From Arbacia lixula (Eukaryota > Echinodermata > Echinoidea > Arbacioida > Arbaciidae), in assembly GCA_963669155.1 (NCBI GenBank), contig OZ022576.1, positions 5,241,322 through 5,305,321 on the forward strand: DNA of 64,000 nucleotides. Reading direction: 5' to 3'. The notes beneath the pieces were generated by a model, which saw only the letters and a list, made by a program, of their open reading frames with translations, was not told the DNA's origin and did not search any database. Of the stretch, positions 37,051 through 47,951 are shown piece by piece (within the stretch, counting starts at the first letter, position 1; each line of letters opens with the position of its first letter). A program made the position numbers and the translations under genes.

Positions 37051-39320
37051 GTCATGGCGGGGAGTGTCATGGTGGCGTATCATGCAGATCCAAAAATCGG
37101 GGATATCGATCCCGTTGTCTCAATTGAAATTGTTGGGATTGAGACGGATATTGATGGCTTCCTTAACCCTACGTGTGTACCAGTGCCATTATTATTTACC
37201 AGCCTCAACTTCTCCAAAGTTGGTACTTGCACAGAGGAACAAGCAGACGAATATAGCAAGAACCTTCATGATGAAAGGTGATCCGCCACAACTTTTTCGG
37301 ACAGACTTCAGTTATATCTTGCAAACTCGATGGTGTCGAGGTTGAAGCACTATCAGTATCACTTGTCAATGGCAAGTTGATGCTCAAGAGGCGATTAGCT
37401 GCACAGAGCTGAAACTGTATCAACGAAGTGACAAATTTCAACATGTGCAGTCAGTCTATACCAGCAAAACTGGATCGCACGACCAATCTTGGGGATGTGA
37501 TCACCGATACGGTAGGGGGCGGCATACACATGATCAAATCTGGAGGTCCTCCCAAGTCACACAGCGTTTTGTGATCAGGAAGGAGCGAGCAGTAGGGAGG
37601 TGGGAGTTGCGAGTTCCTTGGCAGTGGTACGCTGGGATCGAAGGTCGAGCATGAAAAGTTGAATTGTCTTGTTTTTCAGACCCTTTTACGTTCAATATCC
37701 TCCAATGTCTTATTACTAAGATTTATCACCCATCGCATTATTTTAAAAAAAAGTTATCAATCTATGTAAAGCATTATTTTGAAGTTACAGATTACTGGTC
37801 TAAATATATTAGTTCTTCTTTGATTAATAGGGTCTTTATTTTTAAACTAGGTAGAACGTGCCACTCTTCACGTAACACCACATGCTGCCCTCGATCAGAT
37901 CCAAAGGTACCGATCCCATGCACCCCCGTCTATTTTTGTAACAGGCTCAGTGCAGCACTACAATGAAAACAACGAAAAGGGGCGTATCATTTTGAATTTC
38001 CAATGGTCAAAACGCACGCGTGCGGAATGGAGAGATGAAATCTCTGAAAATTCATCTTCGCATATCTCCGTTATTTTTCCACCTTAATTCATGTAACTTT
38101 CAGCATGGATGTAGACATATCATATCATATACATGTATATGAATTTTCAATAAATATGACGCATTACTTTTTTTTAATGGATATTTTTGTGATTTGATTT
38201 GACATGTTACTAGAGGTTACACCCCAGTCTCACTCTCCACGAAGTTTCGTGTTGGAGCAATTAGGATTTCTGTCAAATTTTGAGCAAAGAAACCTCAGAC
38301 TTTTTATGAAAATGCTGGAGTTTTACATCTACGATTAAGCAATGCACTACATCAACTTGGATGCACGTATTGGTACGTATGGCAGCTAAAACAATAAGAT
38401 ATAAAGAAATTGAAATTTTGGAACATGTAGCATGCAGCTTGGAACATGTAGAATGCGTGTCATCGTACAGGGTCGTGTGCATACCTCTAGATGTTCCAAA
38501 ACATTGCCTACCAAGAACATACCGCATCGTGTTGCTAACCCACGGGGTTCGATAGGGAGACATGCGGGGCATGTGATAAGCGAATCAAATGCGTCCGGCG
38601 GGGAGCGAAGTACCGCAAACGGATGGTCAAACATTCACGGCGTAACGCCAAAGTCTGAACTCGAAAAATCTTATTCAGAGAGATTGTTGATCGTGTGGAA
38701 GAAAAATGAAGCTTATCAGTTCATATCGGGAATCAGAGATAGTTTGTGCAGTATAACACTTCGTTTGGTAGTGATTTCTTGTGGTATCTTTTCTTTCAAC
38801 AACTGCAATAGTCTTTTGAAAATTGGTTTCACGGCGTAACATTCGGAACACGACACGTTACGCCGTGAACACTGCGTTCATGAAGTTATTATCTGGAGGG
38901 TGGAATAAACTGAGAATCGGGACATATTCTCCCTATAAATCTGACTTCTAACCTGTCTTTACGATGCAAATTCAATTCTCTTTCTTTCATTTTAAAGGGA
39001 GACACAAAGAATAAAACAAAGCTTATTTTTTGTCACACTTCAAAGCTCCAAAAATCAAGGAACTCCATGACAGTGTTGCCATTTTGAGGAAAATCCGAAA
39101 CTTATATTAAAAATCCATCATAGTCAAAATGATCTATTCAACACATTTACTGGTAAGAAACTTTATTAAAATATAAAATAACACACATGATGTAAGAACA
39201 TGTACATAAAAACACACTGGTACCCATATTTATAGAAATACCCAAGTACGAGGTCCAGGAGTTAATTGCATTGTAGAAGATGAACTTTAACAGCAAACTA
39301 TGGTTTCTACAAGTTTCTGC
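37051..39320. other. Intergenic, no recognised gene
   Basis: Open frames on both strands (for example 37054-37281 plus and 38432-38839 plus) lack recognisable motifs and conflict with one another. The GC-richer patch at 38540-38890 with 'ttcacggcgtaac' (38632) and its repeat or complement near 38829 and 38858 may be another transposon piece. The missing transferrin first exon may lie here. Confidence 0.4.
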
Positions 39321-39384
39321 GATTTAAAATTGCGGCTTCTTCCCTTTCTCTTTCCCTATGCCAATTCCTTTGAGCTGTAGTGTA
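39321..39384. mobile_element. Palindromic MITE family, right-half copy D
   Basis: Only the right half of the 21968 family remains, from 'gatttaaaattgcggc' to 'gagctgtagtgta'. Confidence 0.75.
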
Positions 39385-39395
39385 TGTGTATGATG

Positions 39396-39889
39396 GGGTG
39401 ACCATATTTTGCGCATATTTGGTTTTCTTGACGATTCCAAGACAACTAGATTATTACACATGGCATCTAATGCCTCAAAAGAACGAGAATATCTTTTATA
39501 ACAGCATTTCATGGCCTGGTATTCAAATTTCAGATTAAAATCAATGTAATTTCGAGAAATTTGCAACGCTTACTGACTCCGCCGTCCACTCACATGGGTG
39601 ACCTAATTTTGCGCAGTAAGTTCGCTGCCCTCTCGTGGTCGACAACGAGTGTCAAACGTTCAAAAACAACCTCGTATTTCAAGCACATACTACTAGCTAT
39701 TTGAGTAAATACTTCGAAATTGGTAAGATTTTATGGATGTTTAGATGATGTACGTATCTTGTTTGACTGTTCAAAGAATACAGTGTCTTACTATTCTTAG
39801 TCCCACATATGCATCGTATCCTTCTTTTGTTTAAGCACATATTTAGTGTTAGTGCGCAAAATAGGACACGCGCGAAATTAGGTCACACC
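39396..39889. mobile_element. Element with GGGTGACC(T/A)AATTTTGCGC ends
   Basis: GGGTGACCATATTTTGCGC at 39396 and GGGTGACCTAATTTTGCGC at 39596 face the inverted GCGCGAAATTAGGTCACACC ending at 39889. The 294-bp unit 39596-39889 is the clearest MITE; the copy at 39396 may be a partial neighbour. Confidence 0.55.
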
Positions 39890-39944
39890 AGGATATTAAT
39901 AGTTTTGTCAACAAAATATATTTTAAAATACATACCTAGTTTCT

Positions 39945-40620
39945 GCTCATGACGGTCCTAAATCCAGGCGTCCCAACTAACCAGTTCTCCTCCCAGTACA
40001 TCAGAATGCCAGGCGTGGTCACGAGAACCATGCCCATGGTGATTTGAAATCCTGTGAAGGCCTTCATCTCGACTGGTGTTGTGTCCTCCCATTTGTTGAA
40101 GCGAGAAAATTCCTGCAGTACTCCAAAGACCTGCTCGAGTCTGGTGAGCTTACAGGTTGGTCTCAGCTGCGATCATGACGAGGGAGACAACAACGAACAG
40201 GACACCCAAGAACATCGACGTCATCGAGGAGAAGATTGGATACAGCTTGGTGCTGTACCATGGGATCCAGACTGGTTAGATGCCTACCATCTGACCATCA
40301 AGTCAGATGGCCCCATAGTCCCATACACGCATGTACAGACTCTTGTATGAAACCAGTAGACTTTTTCTACAATTTTTTTCTGGAAGACCTGTTTACCTTA
40401 ACTGAAGGTTCACTGTCTGAATCGTGCATATCACATCGATCAAACGAGGAGTGATTCTGATCCGATGAATTTGGCTGACACCAAACACTACAAATGGGAC
40501 CAGTCACAACGTCACTCTCACTGTCAGAGCTATCTCGCGATGGGTCAGACTCGGTCAGGCTGCTGTACCATCCCCGGGCCCCGTACGCAACGCAAGGGTT
40601 CGTAAATTTTAACACAGATG
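39945..40620 (-). pseudogene. piggyBac transposase relic
   Basis: The minus strand encodes KWEDTTPVEMKAFTGFQITM followed by GMVLVTTPGIL, YWEENWLVGTPGF and RTVMSRN, then a stop. This is the conserved 'ELKAFLG...YW....LLGTP.FR.VMSR' block of piggyBac/PGBD transposases (DDE_Tnp_1_7). Upstream in another frame an ETN motif (about 40163) fits the preceding 'ETNRYA' block, so there is at least one frameshift. An acidic Asp/Ser-rich stretch at 40367-40615 could be the N-terminus. The catalytic core and C-terminus are missing. A dead fragment. Confidence 0.72.
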
Positions 40621-41089
40621 TTGATTGATTGAGCTAAGTTAGTTATGGCCAATCGACCTTTTCTACCGACACGCAGTGACTAAGACATCGTTTATCCAAA
40701 ATATCTGAGAAATTTACGATTTTCTGGGACAGTTGGTTCAAGAAAATCATGCCTCCTCCAAACCAAAGAGGAAGCCTTGCTTCGTCTGTCTATGGAGTAT
40801 AAGTATGGACACACATTTTCACAATGGGAATGTTAACAAAAAAAAAGAAGTGTAACCTCATTTCTAGAATTTCTATAATTATTTTCTCATGTAAATCTTG
40901 CATTTACTATACTAACTTGTGAGCAAAATTGCCCATCGATCATATTGAAAATATAACAATGCTGGATAGTGGTAATGTACTGCTTAGTCATTTGACTTCT
41001 CTTATTTTACAAGATTTACAAGATGTAACCAGATTATTTATTTGCTTCAAAGTGTATCAGCATTTAAGTAGGCTATGCTACTACACCTT

Positions 41090-41182
41090 GAGCACGTCGC
41101 GTCGATCGCTCACACGCGTACGCACGCATCCACGGTACACAGTATTTATACGGTCGATCGTTGGACGTAGGGAAATCATGAG
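41090..41182 (+). promoter_or_regulatory. Probable CRPPA promoter / 5' UTR
   Basis: A CpG-containing stretch ('cgtcgcgtcgatcgctcaca' and 'cacgcgtacgcacgcatcc') precedes the start codon, with a TATA-like 'tatttata' at about 41143-41150. The small distance to the ATG (about 35 bases) would give a very short leader, so the TATA reading is tentative. Confidence 0.35.
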
Positions 41183-41340
41183 ATGGAGTCACCAGAAATC
41201 GGTGTAGCGGAGAATTGGAAAGTCTTTGCCGTCATCCCTGCTGCTGGCTCAGGGGAACGAGTGGGCTCACACTGTCCCAAACAGTTTCAAGAAATTGCAG
41301 GTTATCCACTCATTCTGCACACGCTATGGAGTTTCCAAAG
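41183..41340 (+). CDS. CRPPA: CRPPA exon 1
   Basis: Starts at ATG 41183; the out-of-frame ATG six bases upstream does not lead into the domain. Encodes [41 protein letters not shown] and LWSFQ, and ends AG|gtaatg (phase 2). Contains the CTP-binding glycine loop. Confidence 0.92.
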
Positions 41341-44300
41341 GTAATGATCGGACATACCATCCCCCATCGCGTCAGCCCACAACAGTTCAGCCGACGCACC
41401 CGGGTGGGTCGCTCTGAGGCTTTACAATGGCGGTGGGCCGCACATAATCACAGAACGGTTCTGTGTCAAATCAATCCTATCAACAAGCTTAAAAAGACTC
41501 AAAGTTAGCTCGTGCGCTACAATATTTTTGACATGTAAATTAGTGAGCTATCATGAGGCTAGACAGGAATAACCGTCTTATTCGGGGCATTCTTTAATCA
41601 AAATTACATTTTTGGATAGGGCGTTCAGAGGAGCCAGATGCAATCTCAGCGGATCCAAGGCTACAGAGACTGATTTTTCGGTCTATCATGAGGCTATATT
41701 CCGTGCATGCTGTTACCATCCCACATTATTTAATAAATGTATTTTGTTGTGATTGATTGTTTGTAGACTTTAGCTGTGACCAGCCCACTCACGCAGACTA
41801 GACCTGGCTATACTAAACACAACAAAAAAGTAAGTCCCCCCCCCCCCCCCCTTAAGCAAAATAACATAACTTTTTACATAACTTGTGACAAATTTCCATT
41901 TAATGTGTGCTCACTCATGCATGACTAAGTGGATTAATGTGATTTTCACATGGAAGTTAGTCAATAAGTGAAGGTACAATCCTGCCAAGGTATGTTCCTC
42001 AACACCTCTTCGATAAAATGTTTAATATGCTATTTTGCGTGGGGGGGACTTACTTTTTTTGTTGTGTTTAGTTACAGTATTGAGTACCGAAGTGGTGTCC
42101 TCAAATGAGCATGTTGTCAAGACAATTGGCTCTAAACAAAGTCACTTCAGCGAGAGGTTTAGCGGTCCGATATTGTCTATCGGGTAGTGTCGGGCATTCC
42201 CAATTACACTCCCCGCTGTGATCACCGCTGCTTGTTCTACCTGCATTGTTTTAGAACCAGTTGTCTTGACAATAATGCTCAAATGACGTCACACTTCGGT
42301 GCTCTATAGTTTACTATTTGAAAATTATTCTTTAACATTTTTTCAAGTGAGAAAATAATTATGAATTAACATGTGGATGACACTCCCTGCCTTTATAGTT
42401 GGGTTTGAGACTCTGAGTTAGTACTTCTACTGTAGTTCACATGTATTTGTTAAAAGGTGATTCAGTCCCAAAAGTTGCTATCAATAAAATTAGACAAATC
42501 AAAATAGAACCAGGAAAATCAGACCACTAATAAGAAAGTTATCAAATGATAAAATAAGTGTTATTATTTTAGAGGCAGATATCTGCATAGCTCCTTTTTA
42601 CTACTATTTTGAATGTTTTTATATCTTAATTTCAAATGTTTTCTCCACAAAACCTATTACCTTGAATTTAAATAATTTGTTTCCACATGTAAAAATAGAA
42701 TAGTTAGCTAGAGTGTAACTTTATGAATACTCAATTCACAAAACTTATTTCCTTTGCATTTTGTGAAAGTGTGTTTGATAATATTCAATCAACAGGTCAT
42801 GGATTTGTGAAACGGTGGTAGCAGTCTCAACAGACTGGTTTGCATTTCTCCAGAACCTTGTTTCCTTGTACAAGTTACCAAACGTGCATCTATTACTTGG
42901 GGGAGAAACTCGTCACCAGTCCATCCGGAGATGTGTGCAGTATGTCAGAGAGAGGGTCAGTGCGAAGAGATGCAGTCCAGATGACACAGTGGTGATTGTT
43001 CATGATGCTGTCAGGCCATTCGTAGCAGAGGGAACCTTGCAGAAAGTGACTGCTGCTGCTCACGAACAAGGGGTATGCCAAGTAGACAATATGTATTACT
43101 TAGAAAGCTATCTTTTATACGATTTGAAGACGAGTTCTGTTAGCAACATACCAGTTTAAATTTTGTGAACATGCTAAGTTTATTTTTGATTTAGTACTTT
43201 TCAGTGAAACATGATATTTATTAAATTCTTGTCTATTGTCTGAGTGATTGGGTACTGACCACACCAACAATATGCTCATTGCTGTTCCATATCACTTCTA
43301 TTCATAACTGTACAGTACAAGTGCTTTCCAGTTACCACGTAGGTGCCAAACATTCTGACTGTGTAGAAATTATTTCTTTTTTTGGTCTTCCAACTTCATT
43401 TATGAGAAATAATTCAAGATTTAAGTTTAATGTTGATTTTACACTGGTTACAATCTGCATCCTTTGAAGATTGGCAGCTATTTTATCTAACAAGTCATGC
43501 ACTTTTTGACACTTTTATGTGTCAGTTTCATCGTAATTCGAGTTGTATTTTCATTTTGTCTAAAAAAATGTTTAACACCCAGAAGGACAGGTTATACAAA
43601 CAAGATATTGTAGCATATACTCACTTTCACATTCCATTCATTTACAAGTAATACAATGGTGGCCTGATGCTTGCCCCACTGGTCCCAATGGGTCAACGTA
43701 CTCATACTGTACACATACTTCCATCAAGATCATCACAATTTACATGCACTTAAAGATAAGTCTATGGTACTTTCATAAATATCTTTTTTCTGTATACTCG
43801 GTTTTTCTATCTTGTTTTTTTGGTTACATTATCCTGATCTGTTGTAATTATTTGTAGTAAATATTGTGATTTTTCTTGATTTTGGTTTTATGATTCAATA
43901 AAACACATAAATTTATATTAAAAAAATGTTGTTTACTTATGGAGGGTAACAACAACAAAACGTATTATATCTGAGATTTTTTCTTGTAAATTCTGTTCAT
44001 GCAGGCTGCTGGAGTGGTATCTCCTTTGGTTTCAACAACTTTAGCAAGAAGACCTGATGGCATCCTCGATCATTCATTGGTGCGTTCAAAATACTGCAAT
44101 AGTCTGACTCCTCAAGCATTCTCCTACGCTACCATAGTCACTGCCTATGACAAGGTAAGTCACCAACGACACCAACTCAATCATTCATTTTATGGCATTG
44201 GAAACAAAGAAAAAGCATCAAACAATCATCTTTGTACGCCTATATACATATATTTATTTCATTCAGATTTTTTCATCTCGATAACGTCCATATTTCTTGG

Positions 44301-47300
44301 AATATCTTGAAACCTGCATCTTGGATAGTACTAAGTAGGGGATACCTTCAGCTACCCCTTTACTTGTTATAGATTGTTTCATTGTATATCTCCTTTGTAG
44401 ATCTCTCAACATGACCTTGACTATGGGACGGAAGTACTGCATCTTGCCCTTGAGTATGCTGGTGTCAGGGCCAGGCTGATAGACACTGATGATGAAGTGT
44501 GGAAGGTATGAATGTCCTTGAAAAATCCATGTCAAGTAGCCCCAAATATCACTCTCCCTCTTTATGCCTCCGCCATGAAGTAGCCGGAGGCATTATGTTT
44601 TGGGGTTGTCCGTCCATTCGTACGTACATCCGTACATCTGTCCTGAATCCGTTTAGGCAATATCTTGAGAACCGTTAACCAGATTTGCTTCAAACTTGGT
44701 ACATTTGTGTATTGCATAAAACCAATGAAGTTTGTAAAATTGGGGTCAAATCTGATTGTGGTCAAAGGTTAAAGGTCAATGAACTTTGTAAATCCAAATC
44801 CAAGGATGCAATTCTCATTGAACATGGTATGATGGTACAAAGATGGATCACTGCTTGGGGGTAGACTGGTGACATTTTGGGTAAAATTTCTTGAAGGTCA
44901 GAGGTCAAAGGTGAATAAACTTTGCAAAAATTTATGTCTTTGAACTTTTTCAATTCTTTTTGGAATATGATAGCAAATAAAGACTTTATCTATGGTCATA
45001 AAATACTTAAAGATCAGGAGCAGAAAATAAAGGGAAAATTGTCATGAGGTAACTCCTCAGAGAATGTGATAGGTATATAATTTAAAGTTTGTCTTTCTAT
45101 TTATAATGTGAATATGTTTTTGTTGCTATTAGATTGAATTTGACTCAAGTGATTACTTTTATTTAAACTTTGCAGATCACATACAGGAGAGATGTCTTTG
45201 CTGCTGATCAGTTTGCTAAAGGTAGTACATCAGCTTCTCACATGTGTTATTGTGTACATAGATCTGAATGATAAACTTCTATGTTTCTAAATCAAGAAAA
45301 TGTCCAGAACCACTGTATTATTTTGTATTTGTATCACTACCTTGTTCCATATGAAATGTTTTCTAGTGTATTTCTATTCTAAGAACAATACATATTTGGG
45401 GAATTATCTTGTCAAAGAGAAATGGCAGAGAATTTTTTTAAATTTTCTATTAGGTTTAAAAAATTGGTGTCTAGACTTACAATGGTGAATGTGAGAAACA
45501 GAATGTTGATGAATGTTTATCTTTCCAAAAGTAGCTTCTTTATTCATCGCTACTATAGTCTTGATGCAAGTTCAAATTCTCATGAATCTATTTCCATGTT
45601 TTCTCCTGACCAATCTTCCTGTTGATGTGAACTGCCCTTTTATCTGTTACATAATACTCTCCTACCTGCCTTTGGCCTTTTACCTCTATGAAGAGAGGCT
45701 TGCTAGGGCAGTGATCGTATCGGATCAGACTGACAAGCGGCTGGGCTTCCTGGAGGAAGAGATGCAACTCAGCAGGGTGACCCTGGTGCAGAAGTCCACC
45801 TCTCTTACTTCGTTTCCATCTCACGTCACTGCAGTAATCCTCGTTACAGTAAGAAGAATGTTCTAATACAGAAGTGTTTGAATGCCCCACTTAGGGGAAC
45901 ATATATAACATTTCTTTATGTCATGATAACCAATGTACCATTTAGTATGACCTGAACCCCTGTGTATTTTTATTAGCCCCAATATGAAGAGTAGAAAAAA
46001 TGACTGCAGGACCTCCTAGCTTGCATAAACGTCACAGAGGAGTAGTTGTGAAGCAGCAATATCATCAAACATTTCCTCTACTTAGTTAAAATAAAACAAT
46101 GACTGAATATAGCACTGAAAATTTTTGAAATGTTAGGGTTATCTTTTGAAAATGTTTGAAATGGCGTTTCACCCTTTTTCCCTGGACCCCTGGTTATGTT
46201 GGGGTTGGGGGTTGGTCGTCCAATCACAATCAAACCTTTGCTTTGTATTGCTCTGTGTAGGATATCACTGCCCCCTCCGACTGCATTCCAGATCTGATGT
46301 TAGCCATGGAGAGATTAAGAGAGAGTCTGTCGCCACAGAAGGGGATTGTGGTCCTCTTAGTTTCCATGCCAACAGAAGAGAGGGATGCCAGAGATCACCT
46401 CATGTCCAGACTCCAGGAGTTGGCAGTGGATGAACACTATGATGGCGTATATGTCAATTGTGTCATCATAGAAAGACAGGTACATGGCCTTATGTCACAC
46501 ATTTATGCTGTCAAAATATAGTTTTCTCTGTTAGTAAGCATTGAAATTTAACTATACAATACTACTGTATACGACATATATTTCGCAATAGACCGTTTTC
46601 GTAATGTATGCACAAAACCTTTAATTTTGCACACGGCCGCAACCTCGGATAAACAACCGCTGCCTGTCACCTGCACCGAACGCATGCGAAGTACACAATG
46701 CATGGGTCACGGGTACAGAACATTCGATTCACTTCTCTCTTTGAACTAATTCAGACCTCGTTGTGGACAATACATCTGTCGGATTTACATAGCTGGCATA
46801 TAACTGTTAGTGAGATTATGAGGAGCTCAGTTTTTTCAGGGGAAAGTGTATTTTTTAGAAGAAAGTTCAGTAATAATCGGCGATAATCGGGGTGAAGCAC
46901 TGCTGGTGGCAGTGCAGCACGTACGGCACGAAAAGCAAGGTGTAAGATTTCTTCCATTCCAGAAAGTCTGAAACAAACAAAAAACTTGAAAAGTGCCGTC
47001 AAAAGTTCTTGTAGATGTTGACGACATCATAGAATTCCCTTATATAAAAATTACGCTCTTTCAGGTAAAATAAGAGCTTGTGCTTGAGCAAGCCGTATTC
47101 ATTTTGTGTGTTGTTTAAATTCGCGAATAGTCCAGACTCGTGAAATTCCCGAAAACCCTGCGAAATATATGGCATATAGAGTACTTTGTGATAGAATACG
47201 AGCTGTGTCTTTATGTACCTTACATTGTTCCAGTGGTAACTCCAAAACCACTGGAAAAACAATGATTGGGGGGAGGAGGGGGGGGGGGGGTTGTTGCAAG

Positions 47301-47587
47301 GACTGCCATCAATATACACCTCTCCCAAAAGTCAGGCTGAAGTTGTCAGCTTCTTTTTAAATGCAAAATGAAGTTGGAGTTATCTATGCAATCTCTACAT
47401 AATATCATATTACAGAGCTAATTAAAAGTGTCCCTGCTAACACTATTGATCAAATTGAGTCGTAAAGATTAAGATGTTAAAACGAAGTTGTCAGTGCAAG
47501 GGGTTGCAGGTACTAGACAATATATTCTGATGACCCAACCCAAAATAAAAGCTTTTGTCTGATATTATTTCTATATTTCTGGATATT

Positions 47588-47620
<33 letters not shown>

Positions 47621-47951
47621 ATATATTTATATTACTATATTTATACAAGCAGGGAAGTGGAAATCATTTACTTTCATACTGGATTTATTACTGAGTTGTA
47701 CAAAAACACCAAGAAAATGTTATTTAGTGTCATTTGGCAATTTATTATCGTTCAATTATTGTTTTTGAAAATTGAAGCTACATCTGTTTGATATGCGGTA
47801 AAATGCCACTCACTAATGTCTAATTTTTCCTTGTGCTCTGTTTCAGGGTCAACAGGACGAGACCAAACGGCTGGTGAATGCCTGCAAACTCACAGTGAGG
47901 CTGGTTCTTCAATGTGATGAAATCATGAGTGGACAGACACTGATTGTATGA
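41183..47951 (+). CDS. CRPPA: D-ribitol-5-phosphate cytidylyltransferase (gene span)
   Basis: Eight exons join in phase to 404 residues ending in TGA. The protein is CRPPA (ISPD), which makes CDP-ribitol from CTP and D-ribitol 5-phosphate; FKTN and FKRP use it to build the ribitol-phosphate tandem on alpha-dystroglycan. It acts in the cytosol. The N-terminus has the IspD-type nucleotide-binding loop [10 protein letters not shown] followed by PKQF; the middle has [11 protein letters not shown] and [15 protein letters not shown], then [12 protein letters not shown]. The C-terminal ~150 residues form the eukaryote-specific domain. The human protein is 451 residues, so this one is shorter. It is divergent from the transferrin gene and convergent with DAZAP2. 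Introns contain MITEs and a piece of the ~160-bp repeat. Confidence 0.93.
41813..42071. mobile_element. MITE in CRPPA intron 1 (CTAAACACAACAAAAAAGTA ends)
   Basis: Terminal inverted repeats of about 30 bases: CTAAACACAACAAAAAAGTA plus AGTCCCCC at the left, and GGGGGACTTACTTTTTTTGT plus TGTGTTTAG at the right. A poly-C run follows the left end. Flanking TA on the left suggests a Tc1/mariner-type target, but the right flank (TTA) is ambiguous. Confidence 0.75.
42078..42309. mobile_element. Second MITE in CRPPA intron 1 (GAGYACCGAAGTG ends)
   Basis: Starts six bases after the previous element. Inverted repeats 'tattgagtaccgaagtg' and 'cacttcggtgctctata', continuing inwards through 'caaatgagcat' and 'gttgtcaagacaa' on both arms for about 55 bases. 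The inner 120 bases are unrelated. Confidence 0.75.
42796..43072 (+). CDS. CRPPA: CRPPA exon 2
   Basis: After acceptor 'caatcaacag' it encodes [52 protein letters not shown] and AAAHEQG. HDAVRP is the signature of IspD-type cytidylyltransferases. Donor GGG|gtatgc, phase 0. Confidence 0.92.
44005..44154 (+). CDS. CRPPA: CRPPA exon 3
   Basis: Fifty codons, phase 0 at both ends. Encodes [20 protein letters not shown], then [20 protein letters not shown], ending VTAYDK. It matches the human AAGAIRPLVST... LTPQAF-type region. Confidence 0.92.
44401..44505 (+). CDS. CRPPA: CRPPA exon 4
   Basis: Thirty-five codons after acceptor 'cctttgtag'. Encodes [20 protein letters not shown] and ends DTDDEVWK. 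The D(L/Y)..GTE block is conserved in CRPPA. Confidence 0.92.
44563..44950. repeat. Inverted fragment of the ~160-bp repeat in CRPPA intron 4
   Basis: Reverse-complement relative of the array ending at 33995: begins 'atgcctccgccatgaagtag' with 'ccggaggcat', continues 'tgtccgtccattcg', then 'aaaggtcaatgaactttg' and a unit with 'atggatcactgcttggggg'. Shows that the same element family inserted in both genes. Confidence 0.75.
45176..45221 (+). CDS. CRPPA: CRPPA exon 5 (short)
   Basis: Forty-six bases after 'aaactttgcag'. Encodes [15 protein letters not shown] (human VTYKRDLYAAES) and leaves one base for the next exon at donor 'gtagta'. Confidence 0.88.
45694..45848 (+). CDS. CRPPA: CRPPA exon 6
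   Basis: Acceptor 'ctctatgaag' completes a Glu codon. Encodes [20 protein letters not shown], then [20 protein letters not shown], ending ILVT at donor 'gtaaga'. Start of the C-terminal domain. Confidence 0.85.
46261..46479 (+). CDS. CRPPA: CRPPA exon 7
   Basis: Seventy-three codons, phase 0. Encodes [40 protein letters not shown] and [14 protein letters not shown]-terminal domain, moderately similar to the human protein. Confidence 0.87.
46560..47340. other. CRPPA intron 7 insertion-like block
   Basis: A stretch with different composition (CG-containing, several conflicting open frames on both strands, poly-G at 47264-47290) interrupts AT-rich intron. No motif is recognised. Probably old mobile-element sequence. 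Confidence 0.3.
47586..47640. repeat. (AT)n microsatellite
   Basis: Nearly pure alternating TA tracts with TTTATAT interruptions. Confidence 0.85.
47847..47951 (+). CDS. CRPPA: CRPPA exon 8 (last)
   Basis: After 'gtttcag' it encodes [20 protein letters not shown] and ends MSGQTLIV then TGA at 47949. It ends soon after the point where the human protein also finishes, so the overall shorter length reflects internal differences rather than a lost tail. Confidence 0.88.
   Translation, partial: GQQDETKRLVNACKLTVRLVLQCDEIMSGQTLIV

Noticed and set aside
40142..40270. Minus-strand hydrophobic segment (YPIFSSMTSMFLGVLFVVVS..ETN) resembling a potassium-channel S1 helix
   Set aside because: It lies directly in front of the piggyBac block, where that family has an ETNRYA-type motif; a degraded piggyBac frame explains it better.
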